Positions 43,550-52,377 of a stretch of 64,000 bases of DNA are shown here, in pieces. The stretch covers positions 17,958 to 81,957 of the IMG/VR virus record IMGVR_UViG_3300031951_015091. One strand, 5' to 3'. Under the pieces are notes generated by a model. The model was not told the origin of the DNA. It worked only from the letters and a program-made list of their open reading frames with translations, and ran no database searches. The DNA comes from a virus. Each line of letters starts with the position of its first letter. Positions within the stretch are counted from its first letter, which is position 1. A program made the position numbers and the translations under genes.

Positions 43550-44442
43550 TATGGGTTTAAATCTATTCTTGGTGCAGTTAATGTCATATTGCCACCAGAG
43601 GTTATTTTACAAGTTCCTCCAATGTCTGCTTGAAAATTGCCTCCAATATCAGCTGTAAAATTACCGCCAACTTCCATTGTTACGTTTCCATCAACATAAA
43701 CCGTCACATCACCCTTAACATAAACCTTTTCGTTTCCAACAACCACAGTAAACTTATCTTTTTCAATTCTCTCTGATCTATCTCCATTAGCTGCCCATTC
43801 AACATAAGAACCTGAACGATGATATAGATGTATTCGTTCTGCGTCTTTTGTATCATCAAATTCTAATGCATGTCCTGATTCAGATTCATAAACATTATTA
43901 TAAGGATATTTTGCATTGTAGTAGGAAGACGGTTCTACTTTTGAAGCTTTTTTAGAAGCTTTACTTTGATTAATTGGAGAAGGATAATCAGAATCGTTTC
44001 TTGCTAAGCGTGAAGTAGAAGGTTCATCTAATCTTCTAGGATATAAAGTTGCTGATTCAGATGGTTTTACTGGAGCAGAAGATAATTGTCCACTATCTCG
44101 GTTATCATTAAAAGCTTCTTGTGCATTTCCTGCTTTTAATGGTATACTTGGAAAAACTCCAACAATAACAGGAGATTGAGCTGATTCTCCATCAGCAAAA
44201 AATCCAAAAACCATATCACTCTCTTTTGGAGCATATGGATTCGTATTGTTCAACGGAAAAGTTGGTATTGCCCAAGGTAACATATCTGTCGGAAGATTAA
44301 TTTTATTTTCAGCATGCCATCCAACACATCGAACACGAACTCGACCCATCTTTAATGGATCTTGTCTATCTTCAACAATTCCAACAAACCAAGTAAAACC
44401 ATTCTTACCTGCAAAATTTTTATTATCTTGATTATCTTCCAT
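43549..44442 (-). CDS. 5: Baseplate central spike gp5 without lysozyme domain
   Basis: The 297-residue spike protein starts with an OB-fold domain (about 13-105: FTWFVGIVEDRQDPLKMGRV, then WAIPTFPLNN and the GESAQSPVIVGVFPSIP end). It finishes with a triple-stranded beta-helix of short V-x-G-x-V repeats (about 235-297: VYVKGDVTVYVDGNVTMEVG and GGNFTADIGGNFQADIGG). Between them, where T4 gp5 has its lysozyme domain, there is only a low-complexity Ser/Pro-rich stretch and a small beta domain (YESESGHALEFDDTKDAERI). Muralytic activity is therefore likely to be supplied elsewhere, probably by the 638-residue tail protein. It follows gp27, its structural partner. Confidence 0.92.
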   Translation of the reverse strand: MEDNQDNKNFAGKNGFTWFVGIVEDRQDPLKMGRVRVRCVGWHAENKINLPTDMLPWAIPTFPLNNTNPYAPKESDMVFGFFADGESAQSPVIVGVFPSIPLKAGNAQEAFNDNRDSGQLSSAPVKPSESATLYPRRLDEPSTSRLARNDSDYPSPINQSKASKKASKVEPSSYYNAKYPYNNVYESESGHALEFDDTKDAERIHLYHRSGSYVEWAANGDRSERIEKDKFTVVVGNEKVYVKGDVTVYVDGNVTMEVGGNFTADIGGNFQADIGGTCKITSGGNMTLTAPRIDLNP

Positions 44443-44443
44443 T

Positions 44444-45778
44444 TCAATAATTTTCTATAGCTTTAGTCTGTATTGGATTACTTGCAGGTATAAATTCATT
44501 AGCTGAAGATGATGTAGCAACTTCTATAATTGTTTCGTGTTTTTCGTAACCGATGATGTGTCTAGAAGCAACAATTAAATATTTACCACTTAAACTTGCG
44601 TCATTATTGTCATCACCTTTATCTTTTCTTCCAGAATTTGGAACAATTAAATTAACATTAAATCCTGAAGTTAACTGAAAATTTCCAGGCATTACAATTT
44701 TAATTCTTTTTGTCATTAAATTTTTAATAATTGATTTTCTTTGTGACAACCAAGCTTCAACATTTTCTTCTTTTGAGATAGAAAAAGGATCTTTCTTTTT
44801 AATATATTCACTAAATTGTCTAGCTGCTCCAAAAATATTTACTGTTTTACTGGCATTGTATGTTTCTGTATTGTTTACACCATCACGATTTTGTATTTGC
44901 GAAAAATTTGGACTTTCATTACCGTGTTTCATATTTGAATAGTGATCGCCATAACTTATATTCTTTGTTGCGATAGTTCTTGTTAATGGATCAAAACCAA
45001 TAAACTTAGAAGCATTAACTCCCGATCTTGTTTTTTCTATTTCATTAGATTGAGAAACAACTTCAATTGATCTAGCTGTATTAATTTCACTACCTGGATT
45101 TCCTCCAGGCTGATTTTTTGGTTCGAATTTTATATCTAATATTTCAGGTAATGTTAATAATTTTGATAAAGATGCAAAATTGTAACCTATGGAATTTTGA
45201 TAAAAAACAAAATTTGGCGATTGATTAATATCAACAGAGCGTTTAGCACACCATTCAATTGCTTCTAATGGTCTTAAATTAGGTATTACAATTTTTTTAA
45301 GACCAGAAGTTAAATCATAAATGCCTTTTAAATTATTTTTTGGAACTTTTAAATAATTTAAAAGTATTTTTTCTACAATTTGAGCGTATGTTAATTCATA
45401 ACTTTGATTAATTCTTTGTTGATCTGAATACATTAATTCATCAGAACAAAAGTGTAACGTAAACAATTCATTATTCATTCCATCATTTTGCCTATCAGAT
45501 TGTTTGTATATTCTGAATGCTTTCTTATATTCAGCTATATCTGACTCATCACTCTTTTTTATATCAATTAATAATGATTCTGAACCATCAAATAACAATT
45601 TTCCAGATAAACCAATAGAATCACGAACTACTATATTGCCATTAACTACAGGTAAAAATAAAGAATCAAAAATGTTTATTTCTTCATACAATTTAGAAAT
45701 ATCTAAAGGCCCAGCTTTAGTAACAACAACAAGTTCACTAAGTTTAAACTGTGTGGATTTTTTTAATTCAAAACTCAT
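44444..45778 (-). CDS. 27: Baseplate hub subunit gp27-like
   Basis: The 444-residue protein matches gp27 of aquatic T4-like phages. The hub-domain pattern is seen in SLFLPVVNGNIVVRDSIGLS, YEINIFD-like beta strands, the central LELTYAQIVEKILLNYLKV-type stretch and IPNLRPLEAIEWCAKRSVDI, the last being highly characteristic of tail hub proteins. gp27 trimers form the cup that holds gp5 and adapt threefold to sixfold symmetry. It lies one base upstream of gp5 and overlaps the gp53 stop by four bases. Confidence 0.85.
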   Translation of the reverse strand: MSFELKKSTQFKLSELVVVTKAGPLDISKLYEEINIFDSLFLPVVNGNIVVRDSIGLSGKLLFDGSESLLIDIKKSDESDIAEYKKAFRIYKQSDRQNDGMNNELFTLHFCSDELMYSDQQRINQSYELTYAQIVEKILLNYLKVPKNNLKGIYDLTSGLKKIVIPNLRPLEAIEWCAKRSVDINQSPNFVFYQNSIGYNFASLSKLLTLPEILDIKFEPKNQPGGNPGSEINTARSIEVVSQSNEIEKTRSGVNASKFIGFDPLTRTIATKNISYGDHYSNMKHGNESPNFSQIQNRDGVNNTETYNASKTVNIFGAARQFSEYIKKKDPFSISKEENVEAWLSQRKSIIKNLMTKRIKIVMPGNFQLTSGFNVNLIVPNSGRKDKGDDNNDASLSGKYLIVASRHIIGYEKHETIIEVATSSSANEFIPASNPIQTKAIENY

Positions 45779-46425
45779 ATTTTAATAATTCTCTTAAATT
45801 CTTTTTCAATATCAGGTATAAATTCTTTTTTTATAAGTTTAATTTCTCTTTTCTTTTCATTTTCTTCAACTTCATGCTCATAAAAAGAACGTGTTTCTTT
45901 TGAAACTTTTACTGTTACAATTTCATTATTTGCTGTTGTATAGGTGTTTGTTGTTGCTGCAGTATTTGCATATGTATTAGAATCAATTTGATATTTGTTT
46001 ATGGTTACTATATTATCACTTGATGTTGTGGTAATAACTTTAAAATGTGCTTGAATATTATTTGTGCTCATAGCCCAAGCAAGACCAGTTTGAACAGTTG
46101 TATTTGATGATCCGTTTGCTTTATATTTTGTATCAATATAATCAACCAATACTCTAGAATTTAAAGGCCAATCAAATTGTGGATCAATTATATCATTAAA
46201 CAATAAAACTACCCAATGACGTTCTGGGCTATCATAATATTTGTCTGCAATAATTTCTGGAGTATCAGAATCTTGTATTTGATAAGGATAAAAAGAAGTA
46301 GAATTTTCTTTTAATTCTCTTTCAAAAGCAAACCTAGAAATAATATTTGTTACAGTATCAACACCTGTAGAACTCGTATCACTTGTATAAAAAGTTTTTG
46401 GAAAGTATTTAAAATATTTTGCCAT
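45775..46425 (-). CDS. 53: Baseplate wedge subunit gp53
   Basis: The 216-residue protein matches gp53: FKYFPKTFYTSD start, YPYQIQDSDTPEIIADKYYD and SPERHWVVLLFNDIIDPQFD, then WPLNSRVLVDYI. The middle part resembles a LysM-type fold that in T4 gp53 clamps neighbouring wedges together. Length is close to T4 gp53 (196). The C-terminus is Lys/Glu-rich. It lies between gp48 and gp27 in the minus-strand baseplate operon. Confidence 0.9.
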   Translation of the reverse strand: MAKYFKYFPKTFYTSDTSSTGVDTVTNIISRFAFERELKENSTSFYPYQIQDSDTPEIIADKYYDSPERHWVVLLFNDIIDPQFDWPLNSRVLVDYIDTKYKANGSSNTTVQTGLAWAMSTNNIQAHFKVITTTSSDNIVTINKYQIDSNTYANTAATTNTYTTANNEIVTVKVSKETRSFYEHEVEENEKKREIKLIKKEFIPDIEKEFKRIIKI

Positions 46426-46427
46426 TT

Positions 46428-47723
46428 TTATGCTGCCGGATTATCAAATGTTTGTCCTAAACCCTTAACTTCTTTTCTATTTTCGTTACTATTTGATTTA
46501 AAATTAGTTTTAGTGAGATAAGTTGTTTCTTTAAATTGCATTGTCATTTGAATTGCTACTGGCATACCAGTTCTACCAAGAGAAGGTAAATTTTCACCAG
46601 GAACTTCATACGCAGAAAAACCATTTGGTGTATAGTTTACATCAATGTTCTCCAACACACAAGTTGAAAGAGGCGGTATATTTGGATTTTCGGCACCACC
46701 GTAATAAAATTTAATATCGAACTCTGAAGGAGGTATTAAAAAATTTGCTGCACTAGCAATTTCTGGTGCCTGATGAAAACGAAACTTTTCAATAATTTGT
46801 TGTACTTCTAAAGCTTCACGTTCATCTCTTGGATAAAAAGTAAAATCAAATTGAAATGTTCTAAAATTTGGTGATTTATAAATCATCTCCAATAATGGGT
46901 TTGATACGGCACCAGTAATTGCGGTAAATGCAACCTGACCTGTAGCACCACCAAATTTATCAACCATACTTTTTACAACTCCACCTGCTGCAGCTTTTGC
47001 TAAACCACCAGCTGCACCAGAAAGATCACCTTCTTTAATTTTTTCCAATAAAGCACCACCTGCAGCAACAGCTTGACCTGTGGCTTCGCTGCCTAAACTT
47101 GGAGTATCATATGATTGTGAATATTGATATGATAATGTGTCTGGCATATATAATGCAATCGAATCAGAAGTCAATTGCGTTGTTTTAGGAAATATACTAT
47201 TACTGACAATATTTTTTATTGAAGTATCAATTATCGCTTGCGTGGCAACAGAATTGCCTCCAATCAAATTTGTTTTTTGACCAAATAAATTTTGAACACT
47301 ACTTGAAATTCCTCCAACAGCTTTACCTATTGCTGAAGTTATTCCACTTAAAGCTCCGCCAGTTGCATTGTTTATTTCGCTTAAATTATTGTTTACTTTG
47401 TTTAGTAATTCTCCACCAAGTTGAGTATTTAAACTATTCTGATTTATAGAATTTAATTGTGATAGTGTTGATGAATTTTTTGACTGAGCTCTTTCAGCAG
47501 CTGATGCTAATTCATTTTCGCTAACTGTTGTTGTAGCAAAAGCTGTGTTTTTTTGTTGACGAATATAAAAAACCATATAATGCCCTTTGTCGGCTGAGCC
47601 AACATCTAAAGGGTATTTTAAAAGAGTGGTTTTAAATTTATTGTCAACTAAGTCTGCTAGAGGGCCTTTTCTAGCAGTTTCACCTTTGTTGAATTGTATA
47701 TCGCCGAAACCAAAAAGTGGCAT
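46428..47723 (-). CDS. 48: Baseplate tail tube cap gp48
   Basis: The 431-residue protein begins MPLFGFGDIQFNKGETARKG with YPLDVGSADKGHYMVFYIR, typical of gp48-like proteins of aquatic phages. The central 130-250 region is Ala/Gly-rich and flexible. The C-terminal half is the tube-like fold: YKSPNFRTFQFDFTFYPRDE, VQQIIEKFRFHQAPEI, then CVLENIDVNYTPNGFSAYEV and GMPVAIQMTMQFKET. gp48 caps the central hub and, with gp54, starts tail tube growth. It is the first gene of the minus-strand baseplate operon and diverges from gp4. Confidence 0.88.
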   Translation of the reverse strand: MPLFGFGDIQFNKGETARKGPLADLVDNKFKTTLLKYPLDVGSADKGHYMVFYIRQQKNTAFATTTVSENELASAAERAQSKNSSTLSQLNSINQNSLNTQLGGELLNKVNNNLSEINNATGGALSGITSAIGKAVGGISSSVQNLFGQKTNLIGGNSVATQAIIDTSIKNIVSNSIFPKTTQLTSDSIALYMPDTLSYQYSQSYDTPSLGSEATGQAVAAGGALLEKIKEGDLSGAAGGLAKAAAGGVVKSMVDKFGGATGQVAFTAITGAVSNPLLEMIYKSPNFRTFQFDFTFYPRDEREALEVQQIIEKFRFHQAPEIASAANFLIPPSEFDIKFYYGGAENPNIPPLSTCVLENIDVNYTPNGFSAYEVPGENLPSLGRTGMPVAIQMTMQFKETTYLTKTNFKSNSNENRKEVKGLGQTFDNPAA

Positions 47724-47749
47724 ATGAACTTCCTATGATAGATAGATAG

Positions 47750-47756
47750 TATTTAT
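47750..47756 (-). promoter_or_regulatory. Late-promoter-like box for the gp48 operon, inside the gp4 start
   Basis: The minus strand reads CATAAATA ending at 47750, about 27 bases before the gp48 ATG at 47723, with AGGAAG as ribosome-binding site between. The box overlaps the first codon of the divergent gp4 gene. This fits a T4-type late promoter that serves the minus-strand baseplate operon. Confidence 0.5.
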
Positions 47757-48183
47757 GTCATATAAAGGATGGTTTACTCCTCGAAACCCACAAAAATATA
47801 AAGGCGATGCCACAAACATCGTTTACCGCTCGTCATGGGAACTTCGTGTAATGAAGTATTTGGATGAGAATTCTGCGGTTGTGTGGTGGGCTTCTGAAGA
47901 ACTCTTTATACCCTACAAGTCACCAATTGACCAAAAAGTACACCGTTACTTTCCAGACTTTATTGCAAGAATTCGTCAAGCAAATAAAGAAATAACCATG
48001 GTCATAGAAGTTAAACCATTCAAACAAACCCAAAAACCAATTCAAAAAAGACGCACCCAAAAGTTTCTTCAGGAAGTAGCTACATATGCTATCAATCAGG
48101 AGAAGTGGCGTGCAGCCGATCTATTCTGTAAGGAACATGGTTGGCAATTCAAAATTATAACAGAAAAAGAGTTAGGACTTTGA
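47755..48183 (+). CDS. 4: Head completion protein gp4
   Basis: The 142-residue protein is a strong match to T4 gp4 (gp50/65): YKGWFTPRNPQKYKGDATNI, then VYRSSWELRVMKYLDE and PIDQKVHRYFPDFIARI. The PDF and IEVKPFKQ motifs give an endonuclease-like (PD-(D/E)XK) core, with the E-x-K pair in VIEVKP. In T4 it acts late in head maturation, after packaging. It is the first gene of the only plus-strand block in the window. Confidence 0.93.
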   Translation: MSYKGWFTPRNPQKYKGDATNIVYRSSWELRVMKYLDENSAVVWWASEELFIPYKSPIDQKVHRYFPDFIARIRQANKEITMVIEVKPFKQTQKPIQKRRTQKFLQEVATYAINQEKWRAADLFCKEHGWQFKIITEKELGL

Positions 48184-48196
48184 GATAAATAGCGTA

Positions 48197-48775
48197 ATGG
48201 CTTATCTCATAGACCGAATCAAACAATCGCTTGCAAAAGAAGGTTTAGAACCAAGAACTCGTTATGCAAGGGAATGGTTAAATTCAAAATTAAAAAATTT
48301 AAATCCAAGTCCTGCGGCATTGATTATTGATAGGCAAAGATTAAGAGATAAGACATTTATTGGAAAGATGTACTTTTACTACTATGATCCAAAGACTAAA
48401 GATTCAATGCCATATTACGACAGGTTCCCATTGGTGATTCCAATAGAACAATACTCAGACGGTTTCTTAGGGTTGAATTTACATTACATTCACCCAAGGC
48501 AACGAATCATATTATTGGACAAATTAAGTAAAACAGCGACCAATAAAAACTTTGATGACAAAACAAAGCTTAGGCTTAGTTATGAATATTTAAAAGCTGC
48601 TAGTTCTACATTTGAAGCAATGCCATGCATCAAGAGGTATCTTTTTACACAAATCAATTCTCGTTTTTTAGAGATAGCTGCTGATGAGTGGGATATTGCT
48701 GCATTAATACCAACAAGTAGTTTTGTTGGTGCTACAGAAAATAAAGTTTACGCAGATTCACGAAAGAAATTTTAA
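48197..48775 (+). CDS. Conserved T4-like virion or assembly protein of unknown function
   Basis: The 192-residue protein (MAYLIDRIKQSLAKEGLEPR; FIGKMYFYYYDPKTKDSMPY; FPLVIPIEQYSDGFLGLNLH) has the look of a protein widely conserved in T4-like phages of aquatic hosts, where it lies beside gp4 or gp54. I do not know a proven function. It is basic at the N-terminus, has no membrane segment, and ends next to the gp54-like gene with no gap. A role in tail tube initiation or DNA-end handling is possible from context. Confidence 0.6.
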   Translation: MAYLIDRIKQSLAKEGLEPRTRYAREWLNSKLKNLNPSPAALIIDRQRLRDKTFIGKMYFYYYDPKTKDSMPYYDRFPLVIPIEQYSDGFLGLNLHYIHPRQRIILLDKLSKTATNKNFDDKTKLRLSYEYLKAASSTFEAMPCIKRYLFTQINSRFLEIAADEWDIAALIPTSSFVGATENKVYADSRKKF

Positions 48776-49525
48776 ATGTCATTTTCACCAAATCTTTTTT
48801 TATCCAATATTCGTGGCAAAGATGGTTTAGCAAAACCATGCCGATTTGAAGTTATTCTTCCAATACCACCATATGTAAATCAGTTTATTGGAAATTCTGT
48901 TATTGAAAAAATATTAAATTTACCTAACTCGGTTTTCAATGATGTGTCTGACGCAATTGGTTCTGCTTTTGGAGCAGGTGGTGCAGCTGATGAGTATTCT
49001 AAAACATCAAATTCGTCTATGTCAAGATACTTAGCACTTCAATGTGAGAACGCAGAATTGCCAGGCAGAACTACAGCAACAGCTGATGTTAAAATATATG
49101 GACCAACATTTAAAGTTCCATATCAAACGCAATACGGTGATACAACATTAACATTTTTGTGTACCAATGATTTTTTTGAGAGGAAACTTTTTGAGAGATG
49201 GATGGAGTGTATTCATCCTTCAGATACAAATAATGTGAGATATGCTAAAGGCGAAAAATCTAGATACCTTACAAATATTAAAATTATTCAATATGATGAA
49301 TTCATTAAACAAATTTTTGCAGTTGAATTGATGGATGCTTTTCCAATAGGAATAGCTGGACAACCTTTAAATTGGAGTGAAGAAGGTTTTCATCGTCTTT
49401 CAATTCAATTTGCATATCAAAAATATAGGCCAATTTATACTGGCACATATGATTTGGCCGCAGCAGCCACAGCTTTATTTGGAACTGCTGCAGCGAGAGC
49501 ACTACCACTTGGTCGTGCATTTTAA
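48776..49525 (+). CDS. 54: gp54-like baseplate tail tube initiator
   Basis: The 249-residue protein shows the tube-protein fold shared by gp19, gp48 and gp54. Visible segments are SRYLALQCENAELPGRTTAT, then FKVPYQTQYGDTTLTFLC, FFERKLFERWMECIHPSD and the closing LNWSEEGFHRLSIQFAYQKY. In T4, gp54 sits on gp48 and is the first platform for gp19 polymerisation. The length is shorter than T4 gp54 (320). It could instead be a second tail tube-like protein; the position among hub genes favours gp54. Confidence 0.7.
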   Translation: MSFSPNLFLSNIRGKDGLAKPCRFEVILPIPPYVNQFIGNSVIEKILNLPNSVFNDVSDAIGSAFGAGGAADEYSKTSNSSMSRYLALQCENAELPGRTTATADVKIYGPTFKVPYQTQYGDTTLTFLCTNDFFERKLFERWMECIHPSDTNNVRYAKGEKSRYLTNIKIIQYDEFIKQIFAVELMDAFPIGIAGQPLNWSEEGFHRLSIQFAYQKYRPIYTGTYDLAAAATALFGTAAARALPLGRAF

Positions 49526-49544
49526 TTAACTAAGCGAGGTCATT

Positions 49545-50261
49545 ATGTTACCAAAGTTAGATGTTCCAATTTATTCTGTTAATCTTATATCAACAGGAAA
49601 GCCAGTTCGTTTTAGACCATTTTTGGTGAAAGAACAAAAGATGTTTTTAATGGCATCTGAGTCCGAAGATTCAAACGAAATGGTAAACATTATTCGTCAA
49701 GTATTAAAGAATTGTGTAATTGACGAAATTGATATTGATAGTTTGCCTACTTTTGATTTAGAATATTTGTTTTTAAATCTCAGAGCTAGGTCAGTTGAAG
49801 AAGTTGTGGATCTTCGTTACAAATGTAACAATGTAATAGATGAAAAAAAATGTTCAGGCGTGGTTGAATTTAAATTAAATCTTTTGCAGATTGAACCAAC
49901 AAAAAACGAAAAACACAAAGACAAAATTCAAATTACAGAGAACTTAGGTATTTGTTTTAAATACCCAACTTTTGATATGCTTCAAAAGTATGAAAAGCTA
50001 AGTGAGAATGAAATTATGATTCGTATCTTGGTTGATTGTATCGATTATATTTACGACAAAGATCAAATATATTATTCTAAAGATTCAAGTAGAGAAGAAC
50101 TAGAAGAATTCATTGATAATCTACAACAAAAAGATTTAGAGAAGTTTAAAGAATTCTTTGATACAATGCCTGAAATTAAAAAAGATGTTCAGTTTAAATG
50201 TCCAAAATGTTCTTATGAAGAAGATATTACTATAAAGGGCATTCAAAATTTTTTCGTCTAA
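49545..50261 (+). CDS. 26: Baseplate hub assembly protein gp26 (0-frame product)
   Basis: The 238-residue protein matches the T4 gp26 (T4_baseplate) family: YSVNLISTGKPVRFRPFLVK, then EQKMFLMASESEDSNEMVNI and DLEYLFLNLRARSVEEVVDL. It has two Cys pairs that could bind zinc (CNNVIDEKKC and CPKCSYEED). A slippery T TTT TTC heptamer lies six bases before the stop (50249-50255), and the -1 frame is open for 65 codons beyond it, so part of the protein is probably extended to about 302 residues. This is the arrangement used by G/GT tail-assembly chaperones directly upstream of tape-measure genes. Confidence 0.85.
   Translation: MLPKLDVPIYSVNLISTGKPVRFRPFLVKEQKMFLMASESEDSNEMVNIIRQVLKNCVIDEIDIDSLPTFDLEYLFLNLRARSVEEVVDLRYKCNNVIDEKKCSGVVEFKLNLLQIEPTKNEKHKDKIQITENLGICFKYPTFDMLQKYEKLSENEIMIRILVDCIDYIYDKDQIYYSKDSSREELEEFIDNLQQKDLEKFKEFFDTMPEIKKDVQFKCPKCSYEEDITIKGIQNFFV
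50249..50255 (+). other. Candidate -1 ribosomal frameshift site (T TTT TTC)
   Basis: In the gp26 reading frame the codons TTT TTC are preceded by T, giving an X XXY YYZ heptamer. The stop TAA of the 0-frame follows two codons later (50259-50261). The -1 frame continues to 50452. An overlapping A AAT TTT heptamer (50246-50252) could also slip. No strong downstream stem-loop is obvious by eye. Confidence 0.6.
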
Positions 50262-50452
50262 TATTTCGTTATGATACTCTGAAGAATTACTATGAAACAA
50301 ACTTTGCTATGATGCAACATCACAAGTATAGTTTGTCTGAATTGGAAAATATGCTACCTTGGGAAAGAAACATTTATGTGTCTTTGTTGGTGAAGTATTT
50401 GCAAGAAGAAAAAGAACGTATAGAACTACAGAAAGCAAGTAAGAAACGATAA
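50255..50452 (+). CDS. gp26 -1 frameshift extension (gp51-like / tail assembly chaperone tail)
   Basis: The -1 frame from 50255 encodes about 65 residues, including FRYDTLKNYYETNFAMMQHH, KYSLSELENMLPWERNIYVS and a charged helical end. This looks like a conserved domain, because the hydrophobic and aromatic positions are regular and it fills the gap up to the next gene exactly. The first in-frame ATG (50309) comes after the ordered YYETNF stretch and has no ribosome-binding site. Both points favour production as a gp26 fusion rather than as a separate gene. The stop overlaps the next ATG (TAATG). A stand-alone gp51-type product starting at 50309 is the alternative. Confidence 0.65.
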   Translation, partial: RLIFRYDTLKNYYETNFAMMQHHKYSLSELENMLPWERNIYVSLLVKYLQEEKERIELQKASKKR

Positions 50453-52377
50453 TGGCATCAATAAGAAATTTAAATAGATCAGGATTCCTTGGCGGCCAAG
50501 AGGTTGGTTCCGGATTTGGTTCGGGATTAAAATCTAGGCTTGCAAAAGGACAAACAATTGGTAGTTCTTTTGGTGGCGGTATTTCTGATATGATGCAAAC
50601 ACTCGCACCACAAAATATTAAAAAACGAGCACTCGAAAAAGCATTTGGTGGTCCAGGTCTTGTTTCTGCATACGCTCGTGGAAAATTAAAACAAAAATAT
50701 GGAACATCTCCAACAAAAGCTTCAACGACAGATCCTTCAGGTGAAACTTCTCAGGTTAGTGATTCTTCTTATTTAAAAGTTATTGCTAAAGCATCTATGT
50801 CTTTACCTGGTATGGCTAGAGATATGAATGTATTGCGGCAAAATGTTCAAAAACTTGTAAAACTCAAAGCTGGTCCTCAAAAGAAAGGAAGTAAAGCGTA
50901 TGCATCTAGCGCAGATGCTTATTTCCTTAAAGAAGATGAAAGAGAACGAGCTCTAGAAGCACAAAGACAAAAAACACCAGGCAGTAAATCAATCACGCCT
51001 ACGCCAGAAAAGAAAGAAGAAGGCGGAAACATTTTAGATTCAATATCGCAAATGTTTAGTAGAGGGTTTTTAAATGGTATAAAATCTTTGTTTAGTCCAA
51101 AAATGCTTGTCGGAATATTGAAAAAAGTATTTTTACCAATTGCAATTATTGGTACTTTGTTTAGTGGTATCACAGATGGTTTTAAGCGATATAAAGAAAC
51201 CGGAAGCTTTACTGATGCAATTGTAGCTGGTCTTGGTGGAATGTTAGAATTTGTTTCTTTTGGCCTCTTTGGTGAAGATACTTTAAAATCTCTATTTTCA
51301 TCCATCAGTAACTTCTTTCAACCAATTACAGATACAATATCGAGCATTTTTACAGGCATTAAAAACTTCGTAATAGGTTTATTTGGCGGCAAAGTTGATG
51401 TAAAAGATGATGCGCCGGCAAAAGCAGATAGTGTAAAACCTACAATGCCTGATCCAAAACAATTCGCTTTAACTTCTGCAAAAGCTTCAGGTGCGTCAGA
51501 TCAAAAAGCATCAGATCTTGGTGATATGTTTGGTGCTGTTGGTAAAGGTGATGCTCAAGGTCTATTCGACAAAGCACAAGCTTTCGCTAAAAAATATCCT
51601 GAACCGGCGCCAGCTGCAACAGCGCCTACTCCTATGGCAAGCGAAGGTGTGCCTATGGATCAGGCTCAAAGAAATTATGAATTGAATAAAAAATTAACCG
51701 GCGAAGCTTCAAAAGCCCTTGGTGTTCCTTTACAAGCACCAGCACCACCAACACCTGCAACACCACCAGCTCCAGTTGCTACTGCACCAACACCTGCACC
51801 TGAAATGTCTGATTCTGATAAGGTTAAACAATTAGAAGGCTACATTGAAGGCAATAAAAAACGATTTGCTAAAAGAGAAGCTGATGCAGCAAGACATATT
51901 GCTTCATTTAAAAAGCGTTATGAGAATGATCCTAGTCGTGTAAAAGAATTAGAAGATGAGTACAAACAAACACTTGACGTTGAACGAAAAGAAATGGAAG
52001 AAGCAAATGCTGGTTTCCAAAGACAAATTGATGCTCTTAAAAAATCTTCTGGTGGTAAAGTAACAGCTGGTGCTTCTTCAGCACCTGCCGTTGAAGCTGG
52101 AGGTTCTAGTGCTCCAGCATTATCTGCAAGTGGTGGTGGAGGTGGCGGCGGAGGCGGTGCTTCTGTTGCTTCTGGTTCTACCGCACCATCAGGTTCTGAT
52201 ATTTCTCAAACTTCGTCTACTGTAGCTGAAGCACAAAGAATGGAATCAGCCGCTGATCAAGGTTCAGTTGTAAATGCTCCAACGACAAATAATCAATCTG
52301 CTTCAGCAGGCAAAACAAAACCGCCAGCAGCAGATGTGTATAATTCAGATTTCGCTAAGATGTTAGCAACAACCTAA
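50452..52377 (+). CDS. Tape-measure-like tail protein 1
   Basis: The 641-residue protein shares a core with its downstream neighbour: SLPGMARDMNVLRQNVQKLV near residue 117. Hydrophobic helices follow (SPKMLVGILKKVFLPIAIIG near 215-240; then FSSISNFFQPITDTISSIFT). The second half is low-complexity Pro/Ala (TPATPPAPVATAPTPAPEMS), has a charged coiled coil near 465-535, a nine-Gly run near 562 and a VVNAPTTN motif near the C-terminus. The position after a frameshifting gp26 resembles that of tape-measure genes. Tape-measure (gp29-like) or hub/ejection protein are the main options. Confidence 0.62.
   Translation: MASIRNLNRSGFLGGQEVGSGFGSGLKSRLAKGQTIGSSFGGGISDMMQTLAPQNIKKRALEKAFGGPGLVSAYARGKLKQKYGTSPTKASTTDPSGETSQVSDSSYLKVIAKASMSLPGMARDMNVLRQNVQKLVKLKAGPQKKGSKAYASSADAYFLKEDERERALEAQRQKTPGSKSITPTPEKKEEGGNILDSISQMFSRGFLNGIKSLFSPKMLVGILKKVFLPIAIIGTLFSGITDGFKRYKETGSFTDAIVAGLGGMLEFVSFGLFGEDTLKSLFSSISNFFQPITDTISSIFTGIKNFVIGLFGGKVDVKDDAPAKADSVKPTMPDPKQFALTSAKASGASDQKASDLGDMFGAVGKGDAQGLFDKAQAFAKKYPEPAPAATAPTPMASEGVPMDQAQRNYELNKKLTGEASKALGVPLQAPAPPTPATPPAPVATAPTPAPEMSDSDKVKQLEGYIEGNKKRFAKREADAARHIASFKKRYENDPSRVKELEDEYKQTLDVERKEMEEANAGFQRQIDALKKSSGGKVTAGASSAPAVEAGGSSAPALSASGGGGGGGGGASVASGSTAPSGSDISQTSSTVAEAQRMESAADQGSVVNAPTTNNQSASAGKTKPPAADVYNSDFAKMLATT

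Noticed and set aside
50919-51305. Minus-strand 128-codon open frame within the first tape-measure-like gene
   Set aside because: It is antisense to a well-supported gene and has no ribosome-binding site or family pattern.
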